NCBI GenBank assembly: GCA_032622095.1
Contig: CP136062.1
Coordinates: 131,209,282 to 131,273,281, forward strand
Length of the DNA stretch: 64,000 nt
DNA from: Siphonodentalium dalli
Lineage: Eukaryota > Mollusca > Scaphopoda > Gadilida > Siphonodentaliidae
Reading direction: 5' to 3'
Under the pieces are notes generated by a model. The model was not told where the DNA came from. It did no database searches and saw nothing but the letters and a program-made list of their open reading frames with translations. A program made the position numbers and the translations under genes. Within the stretch, counting starts at the first letter, position 1, and every line of letters starts with the position of its first letter. Positions 1-9,810 of this stretch are shown piece after piece.

Positions 1-170
1 ACTGCCTCAAACATTAATGTGACTATCAATGGCTATATTATAACTGTCATCACACTGTTTATCAGTGCATCAAGCCAATCGGTGAAATATTTGCATGTCT
101 ATCAACTCATATGATCTGTTACTCTCACAACACCTAAAATATCCAAGTCTGGCATGGTGACTGTTTGTCG

Positions 171-812
171 ATGATAACAATATCGTCCTGCCACTACTGA
201 GCTTCAGAACCAGAAACCACCGACTTCTGGTGGAAACTGGTTCTTGGACAAACACCCCATACTCAGAACGAAGATGCACTCTTTGTATGGATGAACTCGG
301 CGATGAATACCACCTTGTTATGAACTGCCCTCGGTTAACTGCCCTCAGAACTAAATATTTGAAAGCCTACTATCGCAACCGACCGAACACAATTAAATTA
401 CATGACCTCTTCGATACAAATAACAGAAAGATCATAGTAAATCTATCAATATATCTAAAAAAAAGGCCCAAACACTAATGATCCACTCCTGAGGCTCAAT
501 GAAAAACAAAAACAAAACAAAAAACAACAACAACAACAAATGCCCACCCTCATACAACATATGTACAGGGAATCGCCCCACATACATTATATACCCCCAA
601 TAATTATAAGATAACTTTATCACATTATAAGATAGTATACCCTCAATCAATATACCATGTACATGTAGTACACTAATAACTCCAACCTATATTGTGTATG
701 TATATTATGTCACCTCACATTTATATTATGTAATATGTACACTGTTTGAAATTGAATCGCCTGTTATGTCAAATGCGACGAAAGGCGTCATAAACATCTG
801 AATCTGAATCTG
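171..812 (+). mobile_element. 5'-truncated LINE, 3' end only
   Basis: This fragment holds the last codons of a LINE ORF2, a 3' untranslated region of about 335 bp and a terminal short tandem repeat (GAATCT units at about 796-812). A small potential stem lies just upstream (GACG and CGTC around 777-789). The left boundary near 170 and the right boundary near 812 come from the uninterrupted paralogous repeat at 1022-1640. A short GTC target duplication is possible. The clade was not determined. Confidence 0.75.
172..478 (+). pseudogene. C-terminal end of a LINE ORF2 protein
   Basis: The frame is open from about 172 to the TAA at 476-478. It reads as the tail of a LINE polyprotein: an RNHRLLVETGSW segment, then a zinc-knuckle-like Cys-x2-Cys, a DEYH stretch and a final MNCP cysteine (RRCTLC to MNCP, about 265-335). 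This arrangement is familiar from the extreme C-terminus of many non-LTR retrotransposon proteins, where it probably helps bind nucleic acid. Everything upstream, including the reverse transcriptase, is missing, so the copy is dead. The first ATG-like codon has no meaning because the fragment begins mid-protein. The family could not be named from this end alone. Confidence 0.65.
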
Positions 813-1021
813 TCATTTATTATAACAGAACATGCTCCGGTAGACTAACAAAAGTGTTAAGGCATAATGCTAGATAATACTGGTTGACAGACTAATCGGG
901 AAATGGTTAGAAATTATGGAATTGTGTGTATCCTGTACAATGACCTAAGTTTGCATATATAAGTAAACTTGTCCTAATGCAACTAATGCCTAGATCATTG
1001 TATGCATGGAAAAAGAGCGAG

Positions 1022-1640
1022 CAACTGTCTCAAACATTAATGTGACTATCAATGGGTATAAAATATTTGTCATCCGTGCATCAATCCAATCAGTAATTAT
1101 TTGCATGTCTTTCAACTCAGATGATCTCTCACAAGACGGAAAGTATCCAAGTCTGGTATAGTGCTGTGACTGCTTGTCATCTATATATATAAACGAGTAG
1201 GATCTGTCCGGAGTTTTCTCTCAGACCCCTGGACCGAGTTCAACCAAATTTGGTGTGGTGACTCGGGGTACCCTGGCGGATGTTATAGTGGTATTAGTTT
1301 TTCAAAATTTTTAATTTAAAATAAAAATAAATAAATTGCTTTTGTTAAATTTGAGCAAGGAATTCAATCTTTAAAAAAAGGGTATTAAAACAATATATAT
1401 AAATCAAAATGTTTCAATGACTAAATGTGCTTGAATCGCACAAAGGGGCCGCCGCTAAGTGAAGGGTCTATATAAGATCAAAATGTGTGCGAAGTCCAAC
1501 AAAGGGGGCCACATGTATCTCCGATGCTGAATATAGGCTCCCAAAAGGAGCCTATTTCAGCTAGTTTAGTATAATATAACTAAGTTGCTCAAGTAGACTA
1601 ACATAAGTGGTATGGAATATGTTAGATAATATATATATAT
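1022..1640. repeat. Diverged duplicate repeat, copy 2 (interrupted by a Helitron-like element)
   Basis: This is the second copy of the repeat at 1-890. The left part is 1022-1179 and the right part is about 1565-1640 (GTAGACTAACATAAGTG, then GTTAGATAATA). The two parts are separated by the element at 1180-1564. Confidence 0.75.
1180..1564 (+). mobile_element. Non-autonomous Helitron-like element (385 bp)
   Basis: It begins TC-TATATATATAAACG at 1180 and ends CAGCTAG at 1564. The preceding host base is A (1179) and the following one is T (1565), as expected for Helitron insertion between A and T without duplication. A 9-bp stem (ATAGGCTCC at 1533-1541 with GGAGCCTAT at 1547-1555) lies just before the CTAG end, the usual Helitron 3' hairpin. 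The text after the 5' end (GACCGAGTTCAACCAAATTT) is typical of mollusc Helitron-derived repeats. There is no coding capacity. It interrupts the duplicate repeat at 1022-1640. Confidence 0.8.
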
Positions 1641-1805
1641 ATCTTTAATTCCTCCATATAAATGAAGATATGATAAACACATGTAATTTAACAAGAACAT
1701 ACAAAAACAATAGAACATAGGAACGAGAACATAACATATATACATGTACACACTTTATGTATGTGCAAAGCAAAACGAATATAGATGGAAACAGATCGGC
1801 CGGGC

Positions 1806-1866
1806 ACACGAACGAGAGAGAGAGAGAGAGAGTGAGAGAGAGATGGAGAGAGAGAGAGAGAGAGGG
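1806..1866. repeat. (GA)n microsatellite, interrupted
   Basis: This is a run of GA dinucleotides with a few interruptions (TGAG, ATGG). Confidence 0.95.
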
Positions 1867-3036
1867 AGCCGGATACAGATAGAGACAGTATGGGGAAGTA
1901 GAATGAAATGAGTTATGTTAGACAAAAGTGGAGAGAAACAGAGAGGGGTTAATTGAAACTAGATAATCCTAAATTTACGGACAACTGTAGCACCCAGCCG
2001 ACCACACGACCGGATGTTCAGTCACATCACAGTTGTCAGACACCATTGTTGGACATTACAAACAAATAGTAGACCCAATATAACACCATTGTATATAAGA
2101 GGGCTACCAATTATTTATATTGGCCAACAATGGTGACTTTCATCTCCCACTGACTACATGTATATAAGTGACAAACAATTTTGACGCCAATGACGAACGA
2201 TGGTTCCATTCGCACCACAGCGCCCTAATCGCCTTCAAGAAGTATCTCAATATGGTTTGAGGTGGAATGCATGCAATGTCCAATTTTTTTTCAATGAAAA
2301 CAGCTTCTGAAACAGGTTAAACTGTTGTTTGAACTAATTGAGATCATTGGGGGTAGTGGGTCCCCGAAAATGCCAGATGCAAAAAAACGGCATACCTTCC
2401 TGCAATTTTTTTACTACCCCCCCCCCCCCCCTGCTTGGCAGACAGAAAAACCACGCCCCTTGACACGGCCAGTGTGAGTGGAAATTGCACGTGTATTTTG
2501 CCGCGGTAACAATTGTCCAGGCATATACAACTGTCCAGTACAGAATTTTTCGAAATTAATCTTCGATATACGCAAACATATAATAAAATATTTGTTTTCG
2601 CTGTAAATATATCGAAGTGTATACACGTGATATATACTGTCGACGAAATTATCTGTATTTATGGGCACGAATACATTTTAGGATAGCTTTGACTCGCGAA
2701 TTATCAAAGTAATATCGTTCGGCACAGAAGAACAATAACTCTATTATGACGTGTTATGTTTGAATGTGATATATACAACTTGTATGCAAATGAACATGCT
2801 GCCTTTTCTGACAAGGTGTATAAGCACTGTGCATATGTTCGTTATTTATTATGAGGCGGTGCTAGAAGTGAACTATTTCTCGAATAGAGCCCCCCCCCCG
2901 CGGGAGTTCGTGGTGCATACATTGGGAGACATGAACATTCTAGATTACGAATGTCGACTTGTGGTATAAAGCATAGTATAAAATGCCAATTCGAAGAAAT
3001 AGAAAATGGAGGTAGAACAAATGCGCTGGGTTTTAA
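1867..3036. other. No recognisable gene
   Basis: Only short chance ORFs are present. A run of about 15 C lies at 2419-2433 and a shorter C run at 2890-2898. I see no repeat match to the rest of the window. Confidence 0.6.
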
Positions 3037-3444
3037 GAATGTAGATTGACTATCATCGAGACTCCAGCGTACTCAATCCCTGACTGGAACAATTACCAAT
3101 ACGACAAGCGGGTAAGAAAACACCGAGAGAACCCGGCAAGATATCCACCAGCAATACAACCTCCTAATCCAGAAGACCACCAAAACGTACTGACTGAACA
3201 AATCAGACAACTTAACATCGAGAATAAGGCAATCAACCAGTCTCACCATCAAAATTCACCGGAATTCTCATCCGACCTGCGCACGTACAAGAGGCACGTC
3301 ACAGGACGCGCACGGCGAAACACCAGGACTGAGACCAGGTACAATTACAAGCTGTACAGAAATGATGGCATCCACCCTGATGAATTACTCAGTGAAGTCT
3401 GGCTCCGGAAAATCAGGAACCAGATACTCAAAGACTGCTGGTAG
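3037..3444 (+). pseudogene. LINE ORF1, C-terminal SGNH-hydrolase-like part
   Basis: The frame is open from 3037, after an in-frame TAA, to the TAG at 3442-3444. It starts mid-protein, so no start codon is expected. Visible landmarks are ETPAYSIPDWN near the beginning, an LTEQIRQLN segment in the middle and LYRNDGIHPDELL near the end. The Asp-Gly-Ile-His stretch fits the last catalytic block (DxxH) of SGNH esterases, a domain known from the ORF1 proteins of CR1-like LINEs. The earlier GDS and Asn blocks would lie in the missing 5' part. The end overlaps the first ATG of ORF2 (3362) by about 80 bp in another frame. The SGNH call rests on motif layout only. Confidence 0.55.
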
Positions 3445-4786
3445 TAAACAAAATGTGGGTCGGTATGGGCTGAACCATGCTATAACCCATACCAGACAAA
3501 AAACACACCAGACCACACCATCAGGAGCACTGCGGAGAAAGGGTAGGCATGGGCTGTACCATGCTACACCCTACACACTCCAACTGGCACTGCAGAGAAA
3601 GGGTAGACATGGGCTGTACCATGCTACACCCTACACACTCCAACTGGCACTGCAGAGAAAGGGTAGGCATGGGCTGATCCATGCTACACTCTATTCACCC
3701 CATTACCAACGGGCACTGCAGAGGAAGGGTAGGCATGGGCTGATCCATGATACACTCTATGCACACCAAAACCAAAAACACCAGGCTCTACACAACAAAA
3801 ATAAAACAAAAGCGGGTCGGTATGGGCTGAACCATACTATACCCCTAACAGATAGCCACAAAAGGAGATATGGGAACATAACAACGGCAAAACACCTGCG
3901 CCTCCTCCTCATCATCGCTGGCATCGAACAAAACCCGGGGCCCAAAAAAGCGAAAAAGAAAGCTCCCACTAAGCAAAAGGAAAAATCAGTATACCCTTGC
4001 GGAGTATGTGAAGGAGCAGTGACATGGACAGTCATCGTAGGAGTATGCTGCGATGGATGTGATGTTTGGCATCACTACTCATGCGTAGACCTAGACACAG
4101 CAGAAGTCCAGTCACTAGAAGAAAGACCCAGCAAAGAATGGAAATGCATGAAATGTGACAGCATCAACATCGAGAGCTTCACATTACATAGCTATGAAGT
4201 CAGTACCTCCAACTACTACCAAACACTAAGCCATCTAGACAGCTCCATCCGAAGTATGAACTCAATTTTCGACCCGACCCATACTAGCAGTCCCAAAGCA
4301 GACACAACTCTAGGCTCAGCATCAAGATCGAACAGATTAGCATCCCAAAATACCTTTAACACACCAAGAAAAGACAATCTCAGATTGTTAATTGTTAATT
4401 GTAGAAGCCTAGTCAGCAACAAAGCGGAACTGGAAATTGCAACCTCCTACATAAAGCCTGATGTTATCATCGGTACAGAGTCATGGCTAAAAGGAAAGAA
4501 ACCAGGAAAAGAACCAGCCCAAAATGCCATCAAGTCAGCTGAAGTCTTTCCTGAAGATTATACTGCCTATAGGAACGACCGAGATACTACGGGTGGAGGA
4601 GTCTTCATTGCCATTCAACAGGAAGCAGTTGCAATAGAGAAGACAGAATATATCACCAACTGCGAAATTGAATGGATAAAACTGTCAATACAAGGAGGCA
4701 AGCATATACACGTGGGAATTTTCTACATGGCACATCGATCCAAATCAGACATAGAAAATCTAGAAAAATCCATCAAAGCACATTAA
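3362..4786 (+). CDS. LINE ORF2, N-terminal part: peptide repeats, 2A, PHD finger, endonuclease start
   Basis: The first two codons are ATG ATG at 3362, overlapping ORF1. A start slightly downstream cannot be excluded. Residues about 30-165 contain six copies of a Gly-Arg-His/Tyr-Gly-Leu-x-His motif spread over repeats of about 60-87 bp. A 2A-like motif lies at 181-194 (GIEQNPGP core) and a Lys-rich linker follows. A C4HC3 PHD finger spans about 213-265 (Cys213, Cys216, Cys230, Cys233, His238, Cys241, Cys262, Cys265). From about 340 the AP endonuclease begins, with the VNCRSL and TESWL motifs and a GGGVFIAI strand. The frame closes at 4786 inside the endonuclease, and the rest continues one frame over. 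The 2A motif predicts that the peptide-repeat leader is released from the PHD-EN-RT product by ribosome skipping. The function of the leader is unknown. Confidence 0.8.
   Translation: MMASTLMNYSVKSGSGKSGTRYSKTAGSKQNVGRYGLNHAITHTRQKTHQTTPSGALRRKGRHGLYHATPYTLQLALQRKGRHGLYHATPYTLQLALQRKGRHGLIHATLYSPHYQRALQRKGRHGLIHDTLYAHQNQKHQALHNKNKTKAGRYGLNHTIPLTDSHKRRYGNITTAKHLRLLLIIAGIEQNPGPKKAKKKAPTKQKEKSVYPCGVCEGAVTWTVIVGVCCDGCDVWHHYSCVDLDTAEVQSLEERPSKEWKCMKCDSINIESFTLHSYEVSTSNYYQTLSHLDSSIRSMNSIFDPTHTSSPKADTTLGSASRSNRLASQNTFNTPRKDNLRLLIVNCRSLVSNKAELEIATSYIKPDVIIGTESWLKGKKPGKEPAQNAIKSAEVFPEDYTAYRNDRDTTGGGVFIAIQQEAVAIEKTEYITNCEIEWIKLSIQGGKHIHVGIFYMAHRSKSDIENLEKSIKAH
3457..3844 (+). repeat. Six tandem hairpin-forming repeats in the ORF2 leader
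   Basis: Six copies begin at 3457, 3541, 3601, 3661, 3727 and 3814. Each is about 31 bp and is set in a longer, less regular unit. Each can form an inner stem ATGG/CCAT closing a GCTG-containing loop, extended by one variable pair and, in most copies, by an outer GGGT/ACCC stem. The variable pair is C-G in copies at 3541-3727, T-G in the copy at 3457 and T-A in the copy at 3814, which is a compensatory pattern. The same DNA encodes the Gly-Arg-His/Tyr-Gly-Leu peptide repeats. Confidence 0.7.
3902..3943 (+). other. 2A-like ribosome-skipping motif
   Basis: The encoded residues are LLLIIAGIEQNPGP. The core x-I-E-x-N-P-G-P matches the 2A consensus, with Gly in the usual Asp position. Skipping would occur between the Gly (3938-3940) and the final Pro (3941-3943). 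Comparable motifs upstream of the PHD/endonuclease region are known from several invertebrate Jockey-group LINEs. Activity of this variant has not been tested here. Confidence 0.75.
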
Positions 4787-7109
4787 AAAAGACTCCAGCT
4801 TCATCCATGGGGGAGACTTTAATTGTCCTGACATCGACTGGGATACAATGACTGTAGGGCCGGGGGCACAAGACCGAGAGATACAGAATGACCTCATCAA
4901 CGTGTGTGCGAAATTAGGACTAAAACAGGTACAGGAGGACCCAACCAGGGAAGGAAACCCACTGGACCTAATCATAACAAACAATCCAGCATTAATAAAA
5001 TCCACCACTACAATACCTGGCATATCAGACCATAATATGATCATTGCTGACTGTTCTCCAACTCCATCCTACAATAAACCAGTACAGAGAACTAGATATC
5101 TATTCGACAAGGCAAATTGGACTGACATAGCTGCAGATGTTGAGAAGATAGCGGTGCAAATAGAAGATTCTCCCACTGATACCAACATCAACACCATGTG
5201 GAACTTCTTTCGCGATTCCATCAAAGAAGTTGTGGAAAAAAGAGTACCAAAAGCACCAAGATGTCGACGCAAACAACTGCCATGGATAAATAGAAGACTC
5301 AAATTGCTTCTAAGGAAAAAAGCAAGATTACACAGGAAAGCTAAAGAAGCAGGATGTTGGAAAGAGTATAAAGACCACCAGAAAAAATGTAGGAGAGAAA
5401 TGAGGAAAGCAGAACAAGAACAAATAAACACCATAATAAAGAAGGGGGAGGAAAAGAAAACATCAAAACCCTTCTGGAGCTACATGAAGGCCCGAAAACA
5501 AGAAAGAACAGGTACGCCACCGCTAAAAACAGGAACATCACTCACAAACGATGCAAAAGAGAAGGCGGAGCTACTAAATAAGTCGGTATTCACCATAGAC
5601 ACTAACGAAGAGCTACCATCCATACCACAAAACAGTGTAAACATCAAACCACTGGAAATTACAGAAGAAGGAATAAAGAAACTCCTGGAAGATATAAAAC
5701 CATCAAAGGCACCAGGTCCAGACAACATCCCTAACAAAGTACTCAAATTACTGGCCAACGTACTGGCGAAACCCATCACCACCATATTCAACAAATCCAT
5801 AGAGACCGGCACCCTTCCAGAAGACTGGCTGAACGCAAACATAACACCAGTTTATAAGAAAGGAGACGTTCACCAACCATCCAACTACAGACCAGTATCA
5901 CTCACTTCAACATGCTGTAAGCTACTAGAGCACGTCCTGTGTAGACACATCCGCGACCACCTGGAACTCTGCAACCTACTGACTGATAGAAACCACGGAT
6001 TTAGATCTGGCCACTCATGTGTTACCCAGCTTGTAAACACCACACAAGATCTACTATCATCCTTTGACTCGGAGAAGCAAACCGATATGGCAATCCTCGA
6101 CTTTTCCAAAGCATTTGACACGGTACCACACCAGAGTATACTATACAAACTGAAGTCATACGGAATCACAGGACCAATACACACCTGGCTGACAAGCTTC
6201 CTAACAAAAAGGCATATGAGACTAGTGTTGGGAGGAGAAACATCCAAAAGTGTTCCAGTGGAATCGGGAGTACCACAAGGTTCAGTACTAGGACCCCTAC
6301 TATTCCTCTGCCACATCAACGACCTTCCACAAGCAGTCAAATCAGAAGTAAGACTCTTTGCTGATGACTGCATACTATACCGCCAGATAAATGACCACAT
6401 CCAACTACAACAGGATCTGACATCACTAGAAGAATGGGCGAAAACCTGGGGGATGAGATTCAATGCTGGAAAATTCTCCATAATGTCCATGAAGAACAAG
6501 GACAAGAACAAAACATCGTTCATCTACCAGCTTGACCATCAAATTCTGCAATCAGTCAAACAAAGCGTCTACCTTGGACTGACCATCACAGATTACCTAA
6601 AATGGTCAACGCACATATCCAAGATCACTGGAAGGGCCAATAGCACCTTAGGCTTCCTGCGCAGAAACTTACGTAGAGCGGACAGTAAATCCAGAGAGTC
6701 CGCATATAGAGCTATGGTGAGAACATCACTCGAATATGGAGCAGAAATATGGGACCCCGTCGCAGTAGGAGAAATAGAGAAGTTAGAGAAAGTGCAGAGA
6801 AGAGCGGCAAGATTCATCACCAACAACTATAGAGACCGGGGAAAAGGCACAGTAACCAGCATGATTGATGGCCTAAGGTTAGACTCACTAGAGATCCGCA
6901 GAAAGATGAAGAGAATAGAACTCTTCGGCAAGGTGGTTGAGGGGAAAATCCCAGCCATACACACACATGATTTACTAAAGGATAAGAAAGGAAGGAAAAT
7001 CCGAGCAAAAAAGTTTCCAGACCACAAAAGTGATAACATAATTTCGAGCCAAGAGTGTATCAACTCACGATCGTTCGAACCAATAAGACCCAACATTCTT
7101 TCTTCGTGA
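4787..7109 (+). CDS. LINE ORF2, rest of endonuclease and reverse transcriptase
   Basis: This continues the ORF2 protein in the next frame. The homologous frame is open from about 4788 (HGGDFNC motif near 4808), so the first in-frame ATG (4848) is not a real start. Numbered from that ATG, the endonuclease ends with SDHNMI (about residue 60). The reverse transcriptase spans about 260-560. It has APGPDNIPNK, the first catalytic Asp in LDFSKAFDTVPH (about 418), the SGVPQGSVLGPLLF block (about 470) and the catalytic FADD box (504-507). A thumb-like region contains YRAMVRTSLEYGAEIWDP (about 624-641). The frame stops at 7107, but a typical LINE C-terminus (FFVRTISDWDS) continues in another frame from about 7085 to a TAG at 7181. 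This copy therefore carries a second frameshift. The enzyme would nick target DNA and prime reverse transcription from it. Confidence 0.92.
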
Positions 7110-7201
7110 GAACGATCAGCGACTGGGACAGTATAGAAGATTACGCATGCTCGGGGAATATGACAGGAGAAACACCAGAGTAGTAGCAACGACGCGACAA
7201 C

Positions 7202-7250
7202 AGCCGAAAGGCTCCTGCGCCGAAATAATACAGATACAGATACAGATAAC
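7202..7250 (+). other. LINE 3' end: hairpin with GAAA loop and (GATACA)n tail
   Basis: AGCC-GAAA-GGCT at 7202-7213 is a perfect 4-bp stem with a GNRA tetraloop. About 12 bp later a short GATACA tandem tail begins and ends near 7248. A conserved 3' stem-loop followed by a short tandem repeat is the form of end recognised by the reverse transcriptase in L2/CR1-like LINEs. Confidence 0.7.
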
Positions 7251-7579
7251 AATGGATAACTTACATTGTTCGATGGCTGATTGGCGTGTTATAAATATAT
7301 TATAGAATCAGGTGCCACGCTTTTACCTGGCCGTCTGAATTGTTACAGCACCCCAATGTTGGATATTAAAGAGTATGTGGATAATTACAATATAATAATA
7401 CATATATAGTGTGCTATTCATGAGGATTTTTGAGTGATTATTCTGTGCAAGATAATACACAATATATAGTGAAATTCAACAATGATTTAATTCAACAACC
7501 CATGATGGTGTCCTTTATCCGCGCGATATGGGGTGACCACAAGAAAGATGTTAACGCCGCAGACGAAGATGTCACCAAA

Positions 7580-7581
<2 letters not shown>
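7251..7581. other. No gene seen
   Basis: AT-rich sequence lies between the LINE tail and the microsatellite. I see no recognisable structure. Confidence 0.5.
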
Positions 7582-7660
<79 letters not shown>

Positions 7661-7745
7661 CCTCTCTCTCTCTCTCTCTCCCCCTCTCTCTCTTTCTCTC
7701 TCTCTCTCTCTTTCTCTCTCTCTCACTCCCTCTCTCTCTCTTTCT
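7582..7745. repeat. (TC)n microsatellite, about 165 bp
   Basis: This long TC dinucleotide tract has a few CC, TTTC and ACTC interruptions in its second half. All open frames across it are low-complexity artefacts. Confidence 0.98.
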
Positions 7746-7781
7746 TTGTTCACTGTTGACCATACTGCATTAGCAAAGGTA

Positions 7782-8258
7782 TTAAAGGTACTCAACCCGT
7801 AAAGAGGGTCCCCATCTCAACAGATTCCAACAACAACAATCCGATCAGAGGGTCCTATATTACTATTTCTTTGGCTTTGGTGGTAAAAAATATTTGATTC
7901 GAGTCGAGGAACCCATCAAACAAAGCTCAGAGTTATTAGATATTGATTTTTCAAATTTGTTATGTTCTCGAGATGAGTACCAATAACTGCCGTAATCTGC
8001 TCTGGATGTGTACTCCAAATCTATTCAAACAGACAAGGATGAATAACTCTAAAATCAAGTGGTAATTTTAACGCAATTTTGATTGAGTACTGGGCCAGAT
8101 AGTATTCCCGATAATGAAAAATAATAGATTTCTAAAATCGATATCTAACAAATCTGAGCTTTGATGGGTGACTTCCTCGACTCGAATCAAATATTTTTGA
8201 CCCCCGAAGCCATTGAAATAGTAATTGAGAGGAGTTTTATCGGGTTGAGTACCTTTAA
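7782..8258. mobile_element. TTAA-flanked MITE, family A
   Basis: TTAA target duplications lie at 7782-7785 and 8255-8258. Terminal inverted repeats AGGTACTCAACCCG extend into a long imperfect foldback that includes TTGATTCGAGTCGAGGAA near 7893 and its complement near 8180. A TTAA target with AGG-type ends fits Kolobok- or piggyBac-like MITEs. Relatives lie at 30591-31030, 60308-60691 and 63600-63745. Confidence 0.8.
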
Positions 8259-9538
8259 GATCCGAAAACGTATGCTTCACAACATCTTGTAGATCACCTC
8301 TGAGGTTCTCTACACACTGATGTTCGCAAATACGAGGGGTCTGATCTGTTGGAGTAGACGATTTATGTGTCGGTTTACAAATCGTTGATACGTTGCAGCG
8401 TTTCGTCCTGCATGTGTGGTCTATATGCAAACTCCAAGAATGTTAATACTAAACGAATATCCAGTTAGCTGCATGCATGCGAACGACAGCATTCACGTGC
8501 GTCTGATCAAGGCATGACGTTATCATTCATTCACCTTTTTGAAATCGCAAATCTGAATGCTGAGATGGATGTTCAATTAATTTCAATTGAAATACATTCA
8601 TAATAGATATGTACAAAATATTTCGAATATGTTATGGATTCATATTTCAGATGACATTCACAGTCCAATTGATCAATCTCAGATACACATACAACACTCG
8701 AAAACTCATCAGAACTCCTTAAATACTACGCATATTTACTGCACAGATGATCGGCGTTTGGTGACATCTTCGTCTGCGGTGTTAACATCTTTCTGTGCCG
8801 ACAGTGGTCACTCCATATCGCGCGGATATTGAGAACGACACTGATTTTTAAAATTCTGTTCAATCCTATGCTTCATTGACAGATTCAACTATATACCGGC
8901 ATTTGTTTTGGAAGTCCAGGAACTATACTAGTGAGTGAATGTTCTAGAAAATTTGAGTGATCAAAAGCAAAAACACTATTGAAAAAATTCGCAAAACAAA
9001 TATTAAATGGTTTGATCTGGGAAAACTGATTGACAGCGGGTGGATAAATACTCCTGCTTTATGTGGACATCGTATACGTTGTTCGTTGTCTGTTTTACGA
9101 TGAGAAACCAACATATCCCCATATCATATACGTGAAAATGACTTTTTGAGAAAATACATTTTGAAATACCAGGACATTTTGGCAAAACGTGCGTCTGACC
9201 CTTAATCTTCTTTGAATTGAATCTTTTGATCGAGTAGACACCTCGTCTATGGATGTCTCAGAAGGACGTTCAGGGCAGCATCTGGAGAGATAATCGGGGT
9301 TATTTTTATCGTCATTGTGGTCGACCATTGTTTTTTTGTTTTTTGTTTTATCTATTTCTGAGTTTCATTTTATTATGACATCGCTACTTTGGCACGTGGG
9401 ATCCAAACCAAGATGTGATGTGGCTTTCATATGCGAGTTTTATTTGTTCAAATGCGCGCAAAGCAGTTTAGATTAACAACACATCTATAATCCACGCTTG
9501 TTTTGATTTTCCAGTGTTTTCAGTGTTTCGACCATCCC

Positions 9539-9540
<2 letters not shown>
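8259..9540. other. No gene seen
   Basis: Only short chance ORFs are present. I see no repeat structure. Confidence 0.5.
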
Positions 9541-9542
<2 letters not shown>

Positions 9543-9603
<61 letters not shown>

Positions 9604-9619
9604 CTCTCTCCCTATCTCT
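9543..9619. repeat. (TC)n microsatellite
   Basis: A second TC tract with two interruptions near its end. Confidence 0.97.
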
Positions 9620-9667
9620 CTATAGGGTCGTCGAGATACACACGTGTTGCTTAGCCCATATGATTCT

Positions 9668-9810
9668 TAGAGGCCCATTTAATTTCGAATGCCCAGATAA
9701 CATTATTATGTTTACCCATACCATAGTATGGTAAACATAATGTCAACGTCCGGATTGACCACTCGTCGTTCGTCCGTCTTGTCTGCCTGTCCGTCCGTCC
9801 GTCCGGCTAT
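9668..9810. repeat. Partial repeat with a small palindrome and a (GTCC)n tract
   Basis: GGCCCATTTAATTTCGAA near 9672 matches the outer end of the inverted arms at 10780-10905 and 11229-11353. A hairpin ATTATGTTTACC / GGTAAACATAAT spans about 9703-9742. GTCC/GTCCGTCC units lie around 9770-9805. Confidence 0.55.

Larger units (their letters stand above)
1..890. repeat. Diverged duplicate repeat, copy 1 (interrupted by a LINE 3' end)
   Basis: Positions 1-170 and about 813-890 match 1022-1179 and 1565-1640 in the same order. Shared landmarks are the CAAACATTAATGTGACTATC block at the start, TATCCAAGTCTGG near 140, and GTAGACTAACA with GCTAGATAATA near 840-870. The two parts of this copy are separated by the LINE fragment at about 171-812. 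No coding sense is seen in the repeat itself. Confidence 0.75.
3037..7250 (+). mobile_element. Jockey-superfamily LINE (CR1/L2-like), 5'-truncated, with 2A and PHD modules
   Basis: This is a nearly complete non-LTR retrotransposon. In order it holds the C-terminal part of an SGNH-like ORF1 (to 3444), ORF2 with tandem peptide repeats, a 2A-like motif, a PHD finger, an AP endonuclease and a reverse transcriptase (3362 to about 7183), a short 3' UTR with a GNRA-type hairpin (7202-7213) and a (GATACA)n tail ending near 7250. The upstream in-frame stop at 3034-3036 marks about where ORF1 is truncated. Two frameshifts (near 4787 and near 7085) show it is inactive though young enough to read easily. 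PHD domains and virus-like 2A sequences are known in Jockey-group LINEs. The exact clade assignment is inference. Confidence 0.88.

Noticed and set aside
5069-7252. Minus-strand ORFs of 120-210 codons opposite the LINE reverse transcriptase
   Set aside because: They are shadow frames of the well-supported plus-strand LINE ORF2.
7572-7802. Long Ser/Leu and Arg/Glu ORFs on both strands
   Set aside because: They are translations of the (TC)n microsatellite.
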